A DNA stretch of 64,000 nucleotides from JAHEKD01 sp965204695 (GCA_965204695.1 OZ242007.1:1922001-1986000), one strand, 5' to 3'. Numbered from the stretch's first letter, positions 1 to 9,261 are shown. Notes: generated by a model not told the origin, from the letters alone. Made by a program: numbers and translations.

Positions 1-950
1 AATATCACATCGATTGTCAGGCTCGGCAAAATGGTTGGCTTAGGGTTGATCATTATCCGGGGGCAATGCAATCATCACGCAGAATTGCCAAAGCCTGGGC
101 TGACTATGGAATTGAAATCCAATACCTTGAAGATGAAGAGTTACATCATGAAACGGGCTCAACAGCATTCCATTCCGGCATACTAGTTCCTAAAGGCGGT
201 GCAATTCACCCTTTATCGTATGCCCGTGGATTGGCTCAAGCTGCTATTAATGCAGGCGCATCGATTTATACCGATTCACCAGCTCATTTGCTAATAAAAG
301 AAAAGAACAAATGGCACGTTAAATCAAACAATCAAACAGTGTTCGCAGAAAATGTTTTGTTATGTACCAATGGCTATACGGACTCATTAATTACAGGATT
401 GGAGCAATCGATTATTCCATTAGTTTCGATACAGATAGCCTCTGAACGATTGCCTGAAGACATCATCCAGTCGATACTGCCTAAAGGCAGAACTCTCTCG
501 GATACTCGCCGTACAATAATTTACGGCAGACGAGAGCCAGATAACCGCATTTTGCTTGGAAGCTTAGGCAGACTCAGTGAGAAAGGTGACCAATCAGCTT
601 TTAAAGACTTGAAAAATGAAGCAACTCGAATTTATCCAATTTTAAAAGATGTTCATTGGGAGTTTCATTGGGGTGGTCAAATCGCAATCACCAATGATCA
701 TCTCCCCCATTTACATGAGCCTGAGCCGGGATTATTCGCTGGTTTGGGTTATAACGGTCGAGGTGTGGCCATGAGTAATGTAATGGGACGCATATTAGCG
801 CAGCGTGTTCTGGGCATGTCAGCCGATGATTCGCCCTTTCCAACAACTAAAATAAAAACCTACCCTTTTCATCAATTTTATAAACTCGGCGCTAAAGCTG
901 TTATGTGGTGGATGAGAAACAGGGATCAACGTGAAATTAATAAGGCTTAG
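1..950 (+). CDS. FAD-dependent amine oxidase, DAO/PuuB-like (5' partial)
   Basis: C-terminal two thirds or so of a flavin amine/amino-acid oxidase of the DAO fold. The frame is open to the window edge (first full codon at base 3), so the N-terminal FAD-binding Rossmann segment lies outside. The closing motif GLGYNGRGVAMSNVMG is the FAD-contacting C-terminal signature of gamma-glutamylputrescine oxidase-like proteins. The sequence aligns by eye with the gene at 7040-8344 (shared LSYA.GLA.AAI, CTN.Y.D, SDTRR blocks), so the two are paralogues. Family enzymes oxidise a secondary or primary amine to an imine with release of H2O2. The substrate cannot be read from sequence. Followed by two repeat copies and a convergent IclR gene. 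Confidence 0.85.
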   Translation, partial: YHIDCQARQNGWLRVDHYPGAMQSSRRIAKAWADYGIEIQYLEDEELHHETGSTAFHSGILVPKGGAIHPLSYARGLAQAAINAGASIYTDSPAHLLIKEKNKWHVKSNNQTVFAENVLLCTNGYTDSLITGLEQSIIPLVSIQIASERLPEDIIQSILPKGRTLSDTRRTIIYGRREPDNRILLGSLGRLSEKGDQSAFKDLKNEATRIYPILKDVHWEFHWGGQIAITNDHLPHLHEPEPGLFAGLGYNGRGVAMSNVMGRILAQRVLGMSADDSPFPTTKIKTYPFHQFYKLGAKAVMWWMRNRDQREINKA

Positions 951-984
951 ATCGGTGACTTTACTCAAACCTCGAACAGTCGGC

Positions 985-1088
985 AGGAGATCCTTACAGC
1001 GCTTAGCAGCGCCTCAGGATGACAGTGTGTGTTACTAAGCCATTGTTTTTGTCATTCCGACCGAGTGTCAGCGAGTGGAGGAATCTCC
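985..1088. repeat. Two inverted dispersed-repeat copies between convergent genes
   Basis: The gap holds one reverse copy ending CTCAGGATGACA (about 985-1026) and one forward copy starting GTCATTCCGACCGAG and ending GTGGAGGAATCTCC (1051-1088). The second matches the repeat near 57101. Such GTCATYC...GGATC elements are common intergenic repeats in many bacteria. Here they sit tail-to-tail between convergent genes and may fold as a transcript end. Confidence 0.6.
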
Positions 1089-1102
1089 ATAGGACCACAA
1101 AA

Positions 1103-1864
1103 CTAATATTGATTACTACCAATTAATTTTGAAATATGCTTTGCTGAAGCAATTATTTCATCAGACCAGTTGATCAATCCTTTAATTGAACTACGATTTG
1201 TCGGCGCCCAGATGTTAATGGAGGCAATAGGTTCGTTTAAAAAATTAAAAACGGGCGCCGCAATGCCAACAATGTAATCCATATCTTCTCTATCGCAGGT
1301 TGCGAAACCGCGTTTGCGAATTTTTTTCATTTCTTTTAAAAAAGAGTCCCTATCGGTGATTGAGCGTTTAGTGCGACGCGGGAAATTACAGTGGTCTAAC
1401 CAATTATCAAATATTTTCGGTGATAAAAAAGCCAATATAGCTTTACCCGTTGCAGTAGTATGCGCGGGTTCATTAAACACTGGTGGATGTACGATACCCC
1501 AATGATGTTGTGATTCAATCATCCTTAGATGCATTACCTCATTACCGGCCAGCATACCAATCGAAATATTTTCACCACTAATCGTATTTAACCGAACCAT
1601 TTCATCCGAAGCTAAGGTTTGCAAGTCAAACCCGCGCCAAGCCTTGCGCGCCAAGTGAAGCAGTTTATGGCCTAACATATAGGTTTTGCTTGTCTCGTTG
1701 TAATTAATTAAACCCTGACTAGTTAATATGGCTAACAATCGGTGCACAGTACTTTTATTGAAATCACTGGCATTGACAATTTCTGTAAATGTCAGCGGCC
1801 GAGTCACTTCCCCTAACACATCTAATAAAGCGATAGACTTTTCTATGATTGAGCTTTGTTGCAC
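1103..1864 (-). CDS. IclR family transcriptional regulator
   Basis: A 253-residue DNA-binding repressor/activator of the usual IclR length. Residues about 5-70 form the winged helix-turn-helix (TFTEIVNASDFNKSTVHRLL). Residues about 85-245 form the effector-binding domain, with ATGKAILAF and RGFATCDREDMDYIVGIAAPVF blocks typical of the family. It is divergent from the binding-protein gene at 2019, with a palindrome-rich 150-bp spacer between them. Inference: it controls that gene, its own transcription, or both, in response to a catabolite of the imported solute. The ligand is unknown. Confidence 0.9.
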   Translation of the reverse strand: MQQSSIIEKSIALLDVLGEVTRPLTFTEIVNASDFNKSTVHRLLAILTSQGLINYNETSKTYMLGHKLLHLARKAWRGFDLQTLASDEMVRLNTISGENISIGMLAGNEVMHLRMIESQHHWGIVHPPVFNEPAHTTATGKAILAFLSPKIFDNWLDHCNFPRRTKRSITDRDSFLKEMKKIRKRGFATCDREDMDYIVGIAAPVFNFLNEPIASINIWAPTNRSSIKGLINWSDEIIASAKHISKLIGSNQY

Positions 1865-1931
1865 CTAAGTCTTCCATACTTGTGGTTATTGACGAGATTT
1901 AACGAATCTGCTAGTGTTTTAAATTACTGCA

Positions 1932-1958
1932 ATATAGTTTCGTAATACAAAACTATAT
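1932..1958. promoter_or_regulatory. Candidate IclR operator
   Basis: Arms ATATAGTTT (1932-1940) and AAACTATAT (1950-1958) are perfect inverted repeats around a 9-bp spacer. Nested inside is a near-palindrome, TTTCGTA-A-TACAAAA. It lies in the divergent promoter region of the IclR gene and the binding-protein gene, where IclR-type operators are usually found. Not tested. Confidence 0.5.
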
Positions 1959-2018
1959 CCAAATCACGCTATTATTTCAACGTTTAATTTAGATTTTGTT
2001 TCATATTTGGAGGTAAAC

Positions 2019-3614
2019 ATGAAAGACAACCATCGACAAAACACGATTAGTAAATTAGCCAAAAATAGAAAATTATCACGCCGTGAGTTTATGCAAGGCA
2101 TGATAGCAACAGGAATGACAGCAGCCGCTGCATCTTCATTATGGTCCACTGAAGTACAAGCATTAACTCCTAACAAGGGCGGGCATTTCAGAATGGCTAT
2201 TGGAGGTGGTGCCACTTCTGACACGCTTGATCCAGGTACTTATTTTGAGTCGTATATGCAAACAGTGGGCTTTGGGTTACGTAACTGTCTGGCCCAACTT
2301 GATAATGAAGACAAACTAGTTCCAGAATTAGCTGAAAGCTGGGATTCGAATGATGATTCTACCGTCTGGACGATTAAGCTTAAGAAAGGAGTTGAGTTTC
2401 ATAATGGTAAAACTTTTGATGCTGATGACGCTATTGCTTCATTGGAACATCACTTAGGTGCGGATTCCAAATCAGCAGCAAAAGCGTTACTGGCTCCTAT
2501 CAGTGAAATTAAAAAGCAGGACGCTAATACAATTCAAGTCAACCTTACCGATGGCAATGTCGGATTTCCGGCTCTGTTAACTGATTACCATATCAATATG
2601 ATGCCTGTTATTGATGGCAAGCTTGATGTAATGTCAGGCATTGGTACTGGCCCTTATACGCTTAAGGACTTCAATGCGGGTGTCCGCACTGAATTGGAAC
2701 GCAATCCAAACTATTGGAAAGAGGGTGCCGGTCATTTCGACAGTTGCGAATTACTCTCAGTGATTGATGTGCCTGCCCGAACTAATGCACTGCTCACAGG
2801 TGAAGTAGATGCTGTTCATCGGCTCGATTTAAAGACATTGAGCCGGCTAGAAAATGCACCGGGAATCAGCATCAAGGAAACACAAGGTTCCCAATTTTAT
2901 GCATTTCCAATGCAAGTCAACGTAGCGCCTTATGACAATTATGATGTAAGGATGGCGCTCAAATTCGGAATAGATCGACAGGAAACACTTGATAAATTGC
3001 TATTTGGTCATGGTTACATTGGTAATGATAGTCCTATCGGCAAATCTTATGAGTTCTATACTGAATTACCGCAACGCGAATATGATCCTGATAAAGCTAA
3101 ATTTCATCTTCAAAAAGCGGGCATGGATAGTCTAGATGTGGAAATCAATGTTGCCGATGCAGCGTTTGCTGGTGCGATTGATGCCGCCGTTCTATATGCA
3201 GAGACATTAAAAAAAGCCGGCATTAATTTGAATGTTGTGCGTGAACCAAATGACGGCTATTGGACTAATGTATTTAAGGTCAAACCCTGGTTCGCAACTT
3301 ATTGGAATCCACGTGCCAGTGAAGACATGATGTTTTCAACGGCATTTGCAGCGGATGCAGAATGGAATGAGTGTAATTGGAAAAATCCACGCTTTAATGA
3401 GTTACTCAAGTTGGCACGTATTGAAAAAGACGTCGCTAAACGTACTGAAATGTACACAGAGATGCAGCAATTGATTTCCGATGACAGTGGTTATGTATTA
3501 CCGGTATTCGCAAATTATGTCTTCGGCACTAGTGACAAAATCGGCCATGACCGCATGGCTGCTTCCTGGGATTTGGACGGTGTTAGATGTCTGGAACGTT
3601 GGTGGTTTACTTAA
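2019..3614 (+). CDS. Family 5 (peptide/opine-type) ABC substrate-binding protein, Tat signal
   Basis: A 531-residue periplasmic binding protein of the SBP_bac_5 family, which captures peptides, opines or other solutes for an ABC importer. The ATG at 2019 is preferred over the in-frame TTG at 2007 because GGAGGT sits just upstream. The N-terminus has a twin-arginine motif (SRREFM), a hydrophobic stretch and an Ala-x-Ala-like cleavage region (EVQA). Family blocks include LVPELAESWDSNDD, WTIKLKKGVEFHNGKTFDAD and a C-terminal GYVLPVF. No permease or ATPase genes adjoin it; the gene ends in its own terminator. It resembles the gene at 25982 closely, including the ending ALERWWFT/CLERWWFT. Confidence 0.93.
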   Translation: MKDNHRQNTISKLAKNRKLSRREFMQGMIATGMTAAAASSLWSTEVQALTPNKGGHFRMAIGGGATSDTLDPGTYFESYMQTVGFGLRNCLAQLDNEDKLVPELAESWDSNDDSTVWTIKLKKGVEFHNGKTFDADDAIASLEHHLGADSKSAAKALLAPISEIKKQDANTIQVNLTDGNVGFPALLTDYHINMMPVIDGKLDVMSGIGTGPYTLKDFNAGVRTELERNPNYWKEGAGHFDSCELLSVIDVPARTNALLTGEVDAVHRLDLKTLSRLENAPGISIKETQGSQFYAFPMQVNVAPYDNYDVRMALKFGIDRQETLDKLLFGHGYIGNDSPIGKSYEFYTELPQREYDPDKAKFHLQKAGMDSLDVEINVADAAFAGAIDAAVLYAETLKKAGINLNVVREPNDGYWTNVFKVKPWFATYWNPRASEDMMFSTAFAADAEWNECNWKNPRFNELLKLARIEKDVAKRTEMYTEMQQLISDDSGYVLPVFANYVFGTSDKIGHDRMAASWDLDGVRCLERWWFT

Positions 3615-3636
3615 TCAGAGTAACTATGTCATTTTT

Positions 3637-3663
3637 AAAAGGTCCGTTTTAAACGGGCCTTTT
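3637..3663 (+). terminator. Intrinsic terminator after the binding-protein gene
   Basis: AAAAGGTCCGTTT pairs with AAACGGGCCTTTT (one G-U pair), giving a GC-containing hairpin that ends in a T run, 22 bases after the stop codon at 3612-3614. It supports a monocistronic transcript. Confidence 0.85.
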
Positions 3664-3677
3664 ATATGACTTTGCTT

Positions 3678-3776
3678 GTCATCCTGAACCACGAAAATGA
3701 CCCTCGAAAGCTAGGATAGATCCCCACTGCCATCCCGCACCCATGCGGTATGAAAGCGCAGCCGAGGGATCTCCTG
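3678..3776. repeat. Dispersed intergenic repeat
   Basis: Begins GTCATCCTGA and ends CCGAGGGATCTCC, the ends of a widespread bacterial intergenic repeat class. Its core GCACCCATGCGGTATGAAAGC (3738-3758) is the reverse complement of a variant of the core seen at 23411, 50708 and 57121. It lies between the terminator of one gene and the tail of the convergent LysR gene. Confidence 0.55.
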
Positions 3777-3818
3777 TGCTGCTCAGGTGCTAACCGAAGT
3801 AAGGGTATCTGACTCAGC

Positions 3819-4730
3819 TCATCTCGTATCATTTAAAATCAACTGCTTTAATGCATTGGTCATTTTGGCATTCTCTGGGTTCTTATGTGTCAGCACGCAA
3901 ACTTCTGTTTTAATAAAAAGCTCTTTAGCAAAGATGGGTTTAATTTTTTCCTGTTTCACCCATTGATCGGCATAGTATCGGGGCAGAAATCCGATATAGC
4001 CACCAGAGAGAATCAGCAATAGAGTTGCTTCCAAACTTGACGTATAAGCCGCTGTCTTAAACTTCACCGGTTTATTCAATCGGTTTAATGTCGCTCCATA
4101 TGTACGTTCTACAAAATCATATAATTTAAGCAAAGACAATTTTACTTTAGATTTTTCTAACCGAAATAACGGATGTTCTTTACCACAGTACAAAGTAAGG
4201 TTTTCATGACACAATACTTGATAATCCAGAATCTGTGAATACTCGTAGAATACACCGATTGCTAAATGCAATTGTTGCTCCAGAATGGCTTGCTCTAATT
4301 CTGAAGGTGGCATTGTATACAGAGATATTCGAACCTCTGGTGCGAGAACTCTAAATTTAGATAACGTTCTGGGTATTTCCAATTCACTATCAAATACAGA
4401 ATTGTCGATGACCCCCAGCTTGAGATCTCCGATCAATTTACCCTTTGCTTCCCCAACAGACGATTTAAATCGATCATGGGCAAGCATAAGTTGCTGGGCT
4501 GCCACATAAATTCTTTCACCTTCCGGTGTCAGCGAAAAACCGGATCGCCCTCGCTTACATAAAACCGCATCAAGGCGCTCTTCCAGTCCGCTCATGTGCA
4601 GACTAATGCTTGCCTCGCTCAAGCCAAGCCTGTATTGTGCTGCAACAAAGCTTCCTGATTCAACTACCGCCATAAAAACTCTCAGGCGCCTGACATCAAT
4701 ATCATTAAGTTGATGAATGGGAGAGGTCAT
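3819..4730 (-). CDS. LysR family transcriptional regulator
   Basis: A 303-residue LTTR of standard length. Residues about 13-70 form the winged HTH (VAAQYRLGLSEASISLHMSGLEERL). The rest is the two-lobed co-inducer domain with a GGYIGFLPRYYADQW block. It is divergent from the amidinohydrolase gene at 4840, with a 109-bp AT-rich spacer that carries a T-N11-A-type palindrome. It is therefore the likely regulator of the amidinohydrolase/M20 pair. The inducer is probably a guanidino or ureido compound, which is inference only. Confidence 0.9.
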   Translation of the reverse strand: MTSPIHQLNDIDVRRLRVFMAVVESGSFVAAQYRLGLSEASISLHMSGLEERLDAVLCKRGRSGFSLTPEGERIYVAAQQLMLAHDRFKSSVGEAKGKLIGDLKLGVIDNSVFDSELEIPRTLSKFRVLAPEVRISLYTMPPSELEQAILEQQLHLAIGVFYEYSQILDYQVLCHENLTLYCGKEHPLFRLEKSKVKLSLLKLYDFVERTYGATLNRLNKPVKFKTAAYTSSLEATLLLILSGGYIGFLPRYYADQWVKQEKIKPIFAKELFIKTEVCVLTHKNPENAKMTNALKQLILNDTR

Positions 4731-4746
4731 AAATGGCTCTTCAATA

Positions 4747-4763
4747 CTTTAATTAATTTAAAG
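4747..4763. promoter_or_regulatory. Candidate LysR operator
   Basis: CTTTAA and TTAAAG are 6-bp inverted arms around 5 bases, matching the T-N11-A geometry of LysR boxes. It lies 16 bp upstream of the LysR start codon and 76 bp upstream of the divergent gene. The sequence is AT-rich, so chance is possible. Confidence 0.4.
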
Positions 4764-4839
4764 TTTAATTAAATTACTCAATATATATCAAAGTATGAAA
4801 TTGTGCGATAGTTAGCTTAAATTAATCAGGATTACAGCC

Positions 4840-5736
4840 ATGTTAATGCAAACCGATAAAACGCAATCCCAATACTGGGGCATCGATAACGACTACAATA
4901 AATTAACTGACGTGTTATTAGGTCGTCCTGATTACTTTAAGTGGGTTGAAGCGGGACCATTGATCGGCCGCACACTTAAAAACATGCATAAAACCGGAAT
5001 TAAGTTTGACTTCGACCTGGCTCAAAGACAATTCAAAGAAATGGTACGAATCTATGAAGATGCCGGTGTAACCTGCCATTATCTTGAATCCGACCCGGTC
5101 TTACATCGAAATTTTTTCGCCAGGGATTCCAGTGCAATGACGCCTTGGGGGGCGCTGATTTGCCACATGCAGCTTAAATGTCGGCGTGCGGATTACGTCA
5201 GTGTTATCAAGTTCTACCAGGAAAATGATATTCCAATCTGGAATTATGTCACTGCTGGTCATTTTGAAGGTGGCGATTTTGTCATTCTGGAACCGGGAAC
5301 AGTATTAATTGGCTATTGCGGTGAACGCTCTGAACAAGAAGGTTCTGAACAAGTAGCAGAATTTGTCCGCCAGCAAGGTTGGGATGTGGAAGTGGCACCG
5401 ATTCCAGCTCTATTCGTACATATGGATGGTTTAGTGGTTCCGTTGGATGAAAAACTAGTCGTCACCTGCCTGGATGCACTGGAAGGCTGGGTGATAGATT
5501 GGCTCAAGAAAAAAGGGTTTGAGTTTGTCGACGTTGGATTTAATGAAGCTAAAGACTTAGGCGTTAATTTAGTCTCCTTAGGTGAAAAAAGAGTTTTATC
5601 GATGGCAGGAAGTGTGAACTTGAATAAAAAATTACGATCCTTAGGTTATGAGGTTTATGACCCAGACATGTCGATGTTTACACTCGGTGGTGGCGGTGTA
5701 CATTGCATGTGCCAGGCATTGAGGCGAGAAAGCTAA
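4840..5736 (+). CDS. Amidinohydrolase/amidinotransferase superfamily protein (DDAH-like)
   Basis: A 298-residue pentein-fold enzyme of the arginine deiminase/dimethylarginase group, which hydrolyses a guanidino group to a ureido group with release of an amine or ammonia. Catalytic residues are visible: F-A-R-D with Asp96, HFEGGD with Glu143 and Asp146, FVHMD with His194, and the C-terminal GGGGVHCMCQ with nucleophile Cys289. The length suits DDAH-like members rather than full arginine deiminase or agmatine deiminase. ATG 4840 is used; ATG 4846 is an alternative. It is followed 42 bp later by an M20 hydrolase that could remove the resulting ureido group. Exact substrate unknown. Confidence 0.88.
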   Translation: MLMQTDKTQSQYWGIDNDYNKLTDVLLGRPDYFKWVEAGPLIGRTLKNMHKTGIKFDFDLAQRQFKEMVRIYEDAGVTCHYLESDPVLHRNFFARDSSAMTPWGALICHMQLKCRRADYVSVIKFYQENDIPIWNYVTAGHFEGGDFVILEPGTVLIGYCGERSEQEGSEQVAEFVRQQGWDVEVAPIPALFVHMDGLVVPLDEKLVVTCLDALEGWVIDWLKKKGFEFVDVGFNEAKDLGVNLVSLGEKRVLSMAGSVNLNKKLRSLGYEVYDPDMSMFTLGGGGVHCMCQALRRES

Positions 5737-5778
5737 TAAGGTAAGTTTAGTTCCTGCAAATTGCTTAAGGAATGGTTA

Positions 5779-7017
5779 ATGAGTAAACAATTACGAATTG
5801 ACGGACAACGCCTGTGGGACAGCATCATGGCCATGGCCGAAATTGGCCCCGGCACACAAGGTGGTTCACACCGTTTGACATTGACCGATGAAGACCGGCA
5901 AGGGCGAGATTTATTTGCAAAATGGTGTGAGCAAGAAGGTTGTTCGATTACTATTGACGATATGGGCAATATGTTTGCCAGACGTAATGGTTGCAACAAC
6001 GATCTCCCCCCAATTGTCGCTGGCAGTCATCTGGATACCCAACCGCATGGCGGTAAGTTTGATGGAGTCTATGGCGTTCTAGCAGCTCTTGAAGTTGTTC
6101 GCACACTCAATGAAAATCAGATTGAAACCCGGGCGCCGATTGAGGTTGTCAACTGGACTAATGAAGAAGGATCACGGTTTGCGCCAGCGATGCTGTCATC
6201 GGGTGTTTTTGCCGGTTTATTCGAAAAATCATTTGCCTATTCACGCACTGATAATCAGGGCCTGACATTACTGGATGAACTTAAGCGTATTGGTTATCTT
6301 GGTGAACAACAGTGTGGCAATCATCAAATTAGTGCCTTTTTTGAGCCGCATATAGAACAAGGTCCCATTTTAGAACGCAATGGCCACCCGATTGGCGTGG
6401 TTGTTGGTGGGCAGGGGCAACGCTGGTTTGATATAACTATACACGGCCAGGATGCGCATGCGGGCTCCACGCCCATGCCGGGCCGTCAGGATGCATTGGT
6501 GGCTGCGAGTAAACTTATTCAGGGTGTGCAGAAAATCGCTCTAGATAATGAACCAGATGCTGTTGGAACAGTAGGTGAATTATCTTTATCACCGAACTCG
6601 CGTAATACAATTCCAGGCAAAGTGTTCTTGACCATTGATTTAAGACATCCCGATGATGACGTTCTAGCGCAAATGGCTGAATCATTGTATGAGCAAATCG
6701 AATTACAAACTCAAGATCACGGTTTGCAGATCGAAGCAAAAGAAATTTGGCATAACCCACCGGTGAAGTTTGACCCTGAATGTGTCCAAGCCGTCACCAA
6801 TGCCACCAAAATGCTCAGTTGTGATCACACTATGATGATTTCAGGTGCCGGTCATGATGCTTGTCAGATCTGCCGTGTTGCGCCTACGACGATGATATTC
6901 GTGCCTTGTGCTGGTGGCCTTAGTCACAACGAAAAAGAAAGTGCCGAACTAAAGGATCTAGAAGCCGGCTGCAATGTATTGCTGCATTCGATGTTAGCAA
7001 TGGCAAAACGTGTTTAG
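5779..7017 (+). CDS. M20 family Zn hydrolase (N-carbamoyl-amino acid / allantoate amidohydrolase type)
   Basis: A 412-residue binuclear zinc amidohydrolase of the HyuC/AllC/beta-ureidopropionase group. Metal ligands and catalytic residues are visible: GSHLDT (His84), KFDG (Asp95), NEEGSRF (Glu129-Glu130), a mid-protein EPHIEQGP and a C-terminal GLSHNEKE. The dimerisation lid contains GQDAHAGSTPMPGRQDA. These enzymes split N-carbamoyl groups to the free amine, CO2 and ammonia. ATG 5779 follows AAGGAATGG; the in-frame TTG at 5761 is less likely. It is the probable second step after the amidinohydrolase in the same transcript. Confidence 0.92.
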   Translation: MSKQLRIDGQRLWDSIMAMAEIGPGTQGGSHRLTLTDEDRQGRDLFAKWCEQEGCSITIDDMGNMFARRNGCNNDLPPIVAGSHLDTQPHGGKFDGVYGVLAALEVVRTLNENQIETRAPIEVVNWTNEEGSRFAPAMLSSGVFAGLFEKSFAYSRTDNQGLTLLDELKRIGYLGEQQCGNHQISAFFEPHIEQGPILERNGHPIGVVVGGQGQRWFDITIHGQDAHAGSTPMPGRQDALVAASKLIQGVQKIALDNEPDAVGTVGELSLSPNSRNTIPGKVFLTIDLRHPDDDVLAQMAESLYEQIELQTQDHGLQIEAKEIWHNPPVKFDPECVQAVTNATKMLSCDHTMMISGAGHDACQICRVAPTTMIFVPCAGGLSHNEKESAELKDLEAGCNVLLHSMLAMAKRV

Positions 7018-7039
7018 ACATAGGGTAGATGCAAACCTT

Positions 7040-8344
7040 TTATTGATAAGTTTCGAACTTGTCCTGCATCGATTTAATTAAATAGGCCAGAGAGATTACT
7101 GGTTTTCGCAATTGCTGGAACTGAATAGGTTTTAGTTTTGAGATCGGAATGTAATCATCACTGTACAGTTTTTCTGAAGTAATGCTTGCCAACCATTTCC
7201 CCATCAGGGTAGCCATACCTACTCCTCGGCCATTAAAACCCAAGCCTGCGTATAACCCTGGCCCAAGCTCGTGAATATGGGGCACACCATCTAATGTTAG
7301 GGCGACTTTGCCGCTCCAGTAATAATCGATTTCTGGGGTTTTGAGTTGCGGAAAAACTTCGACTATACGTTCTACCACATGATTATAATCAGCGGCCTGG
7401 TTTGCATCATTAACGCCTCCTCTTCCGCCAAAAACTAACCGCCCAGTATGATCAAGCCTAAAATAATTGAGTAACCGACGGGTGTCCGAAGCCACATGAC
7501 CTTGAGGAAGAATAGTAGATCGAAGTTCACCACTCAATGGTTTGGTTGCAACTTGAAAGCTATAAAGTGGAACGATACTTCGATTTAGCGAAGACAATAT
7601 TTGTCGATCCAGCGAAAAGTCACTATAAGCGTTAGTACACACAAATACCTTATCTGCCTTTATTTGAGCACCCGAGGTATAGATAACCCAAGCATCATTT
7701 TTACGTTCGATGTTTGTGGCGCGTGTCTGGGTATATACCTCAGCACCAAGTTTGATTGCCGCTTTAGCCAAGCCTTGAGCATAGCTGAGCGGTTGGATGC
7801 TTCCGCCACGAGGATCAAGTAAAGCCTTATGATAAGCCTCGGTTCCAAGATATTCAGTAGTGGTTTGTTTATCGAGTAATTCAACATCGGCGCCAAACCG
7901 ATTAAGCTGCCTGACTCGATCTTCAATGACTTTGCAACTTGATCGCGAAAAAGCAGGCTGAATAAACCCATTACGCGATGCAAAACAATTTATATCGTGC
8001 TTTGCAATTAACTCGAAAACTAAATCTGCTGAAGTATTGGTCGAGCGAATGATTTTTTCACCCTGTTCTTGACCATATAGCCTAATGACATCATTTGGAT
8101 AAAACTTAAGACCAGGGATGACTTGACCACCATTTCGTCCCGATGCTCCAAACCCAGGCTCTACTGCATCAATAACTGTTGCCTTATGTCCTTGATTGCT
8201 TAAATGAAGCGCTGCAGATAATCCAGTATAACCAGCTCCAATAATTAAAACTTCAGTTGCAATGTCATCTTGCAATGGGTTAGCAGGCCAACTGTCCGCA
8301 GTTGCTGCCCACAATGAATCCGGTAATTCACCTCGTTCAGACAC
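7040..8344 (-). CDS. FAD-dependent amine oxidase, PuuB-like
   Basis: A 434-residue DAO-fold flavoenzyme. Near residue 35 the FAD dinucleotide-binding motif reads IIGAGYTGLSAALHL, followed by GFGASGRNGGQV, and the C-terminal FAD motif is YAGLGFNGRGVGMAT. This pattern matches gamma-glutamylputrescine oxidase-like enzymes that oxidise amines to aldehydes with H2O2 release. The start codon is GTG at 8344; no in-frame ATG is near. It lies 19 bp downstream of the TauD-type dioxygenase gene and is convergent with the M20 gene. It is a paralogue of the gene at 1-950. Substrate not determinable. Confidence 0.92.
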   Translation of the reverse strand: MSERGELPDSLWAATADSWPANPLQDDIATEVLIIGAGYTGLSAALHLSNQGHKATVIDAVEPGFGASGRNGGQVIPGLKFYPNDVIRLYGQEQGEKIIRSTNTSADLVFELIAKHDINCFASRNGFIQPAFSRSSCKVIEDRVRQLNRFGADVELLDKQTTTEYLGTEAYHKALLDPRGGSIQPLSYAQGLAKAAIKLGAEVYTQTRATNIERKNDAWVIYTSGAQIKADKVFVCTNAYSDFSLDRQILSSLNRSIVPLYSFQVATKPLSGELRSTILPQGHVASDTRRLLNYFRLDHTGRLVFGGRGGVNDANQAADYNHVVERIVEVFPQLKTPEIDYYWSGKVALTLDGVPHIHELGPGLYAGLGFNGRGVGMATLMGKWLASITSEKLYSDDYIPISKLKPIQFQQLRKPVISLAYLIKSMQDKFETYQ

Positions 8345-8363
8345 TAGAGTTTGATAGTTTTGT

Positions 8364-9233
8364 TCAACTTATTGGCGCAACTCCATCAATAGTAACTCGG
8401 TGCATCAAGCGACTTTGACCTGGATAATCATTAGTTGCGTAATGCATGGTACAGCGATTATCCCAAAACACCAATGTATCCGGCTCCCAACGAATACGGC
8501 AAGTGAAGTCTGGCCGTATGGAATGTGCAAACAAATAGTCAAGCAATGGCTTACTTTCCTGTTCAGTCATATTCCCAAAGCGGGTGGTGAAATATTCATT
8601 GATGAAAAGATATTTTCTACCCGTTTCTGGATGTCTACAAATAACCGGATGAAGAACCTCATCTTCCGGTGTATCAGCAAACTCAGCTTTGGATGTATGA
8701 TGTCGATCGACTCGGTGTTCGGCTTTAAGCTGTGACAACATCGTCTTCATTCCATCTGAAAGTGCATCATAAACTTGATACATATTCGCAAACAAAGTAT
8801 CTCCGCCACACTCCGGCACATTTACTGCGTAAAGAAGTGACCCCATTGAAGGATTATGCGACCAACTTATGTCGCTATGCCAAAGACCTGTAAATCGCTT
8901 TTCATGATTTTCTTCTGATTTAATCTGCATAATCTCAGGGAAACCATCCAGTCCTTTGACAAACGGATTTAAATGAAGCTTGCCAAATTGATAACCCAAG
9001 GACACTAACTGCTCCGGCTTAAGCTTTTGATCACGAAATACAATGACTTGATGATTGAGTAAAGCCTGTTTGACCTCGGTGACAACCGTTTGAGTCAAAT
9101 TCGTGGCCAAATCTATACCATGAATTTCGGCACCTAAAGCACCGTTAATCGGATGAGCACTGAAATTCTGATAAGTATTTTGTCCAGATTGTGTGTTTGA
9201 CGCTGTCGGTTCTAAGAATGCAACGTTACTCAT
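8364..9233 (-). CDS. TauD/TfdA family 2-oxoglutarate- and Fe(II)-dependent dioxygenase
   Basis: A 289-residue non-haem iron dioxygenase. The iron triad is visible: His119 and Asp121 in LWHSDISW, and His264 in CTMHYATNDY. Arg275 (SRLMHR) is the expected 2-oxoglutarate anchor. Family members hydroxylate carbon next to sulfonate, amine or ether groups, causing C-S, C-N or C-O cleavage. It is the first gene of a two-gene operon with the PuuB-like oxidase and is divergent from a broken LysR gene. With an amine oxidase as partner, a nitrogenous substrate is more likely than taurine; that is inference. Confidence 0.92.
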   Translation of the reverse strand: MSNVAFLEPTASNTQSGQNTYQNFSAHPINGALGAEIHGIDLATNLTQTVVTEVKQALLNHQVIVFRDQKLKPEQLVSLGYQFGKLHLNPFVKGLDGFPEIMQIKSEENHEKRFTGLWHSDISWSHNPSMGSLLYAVNVPECGGDTLFANMYQVYDALSDGMKTMLSQLKAEHRVDRHHTSKAEFADTPEDEVLHPVICRHPETGRKYLFINEYFTTRFGNMTEQESKPLLDYLFAHSIRPDFTCRIRWEPDTLVFWDNRCTMHYATNDYPGQSRLMHRVTIDGVAPIS

Positions 9234-9261
9234 GCTGACCTCTGTTGTTTTGTCCTAATCA

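Noticed and set aside
4840..5736. Agmatine deiminase or arginine deiminase
   Set aside because: The C-terminal GGGGVHC motif is shared, but length (298) and the early FARD/HFEGGD spacing fit the DDAH-like group better.
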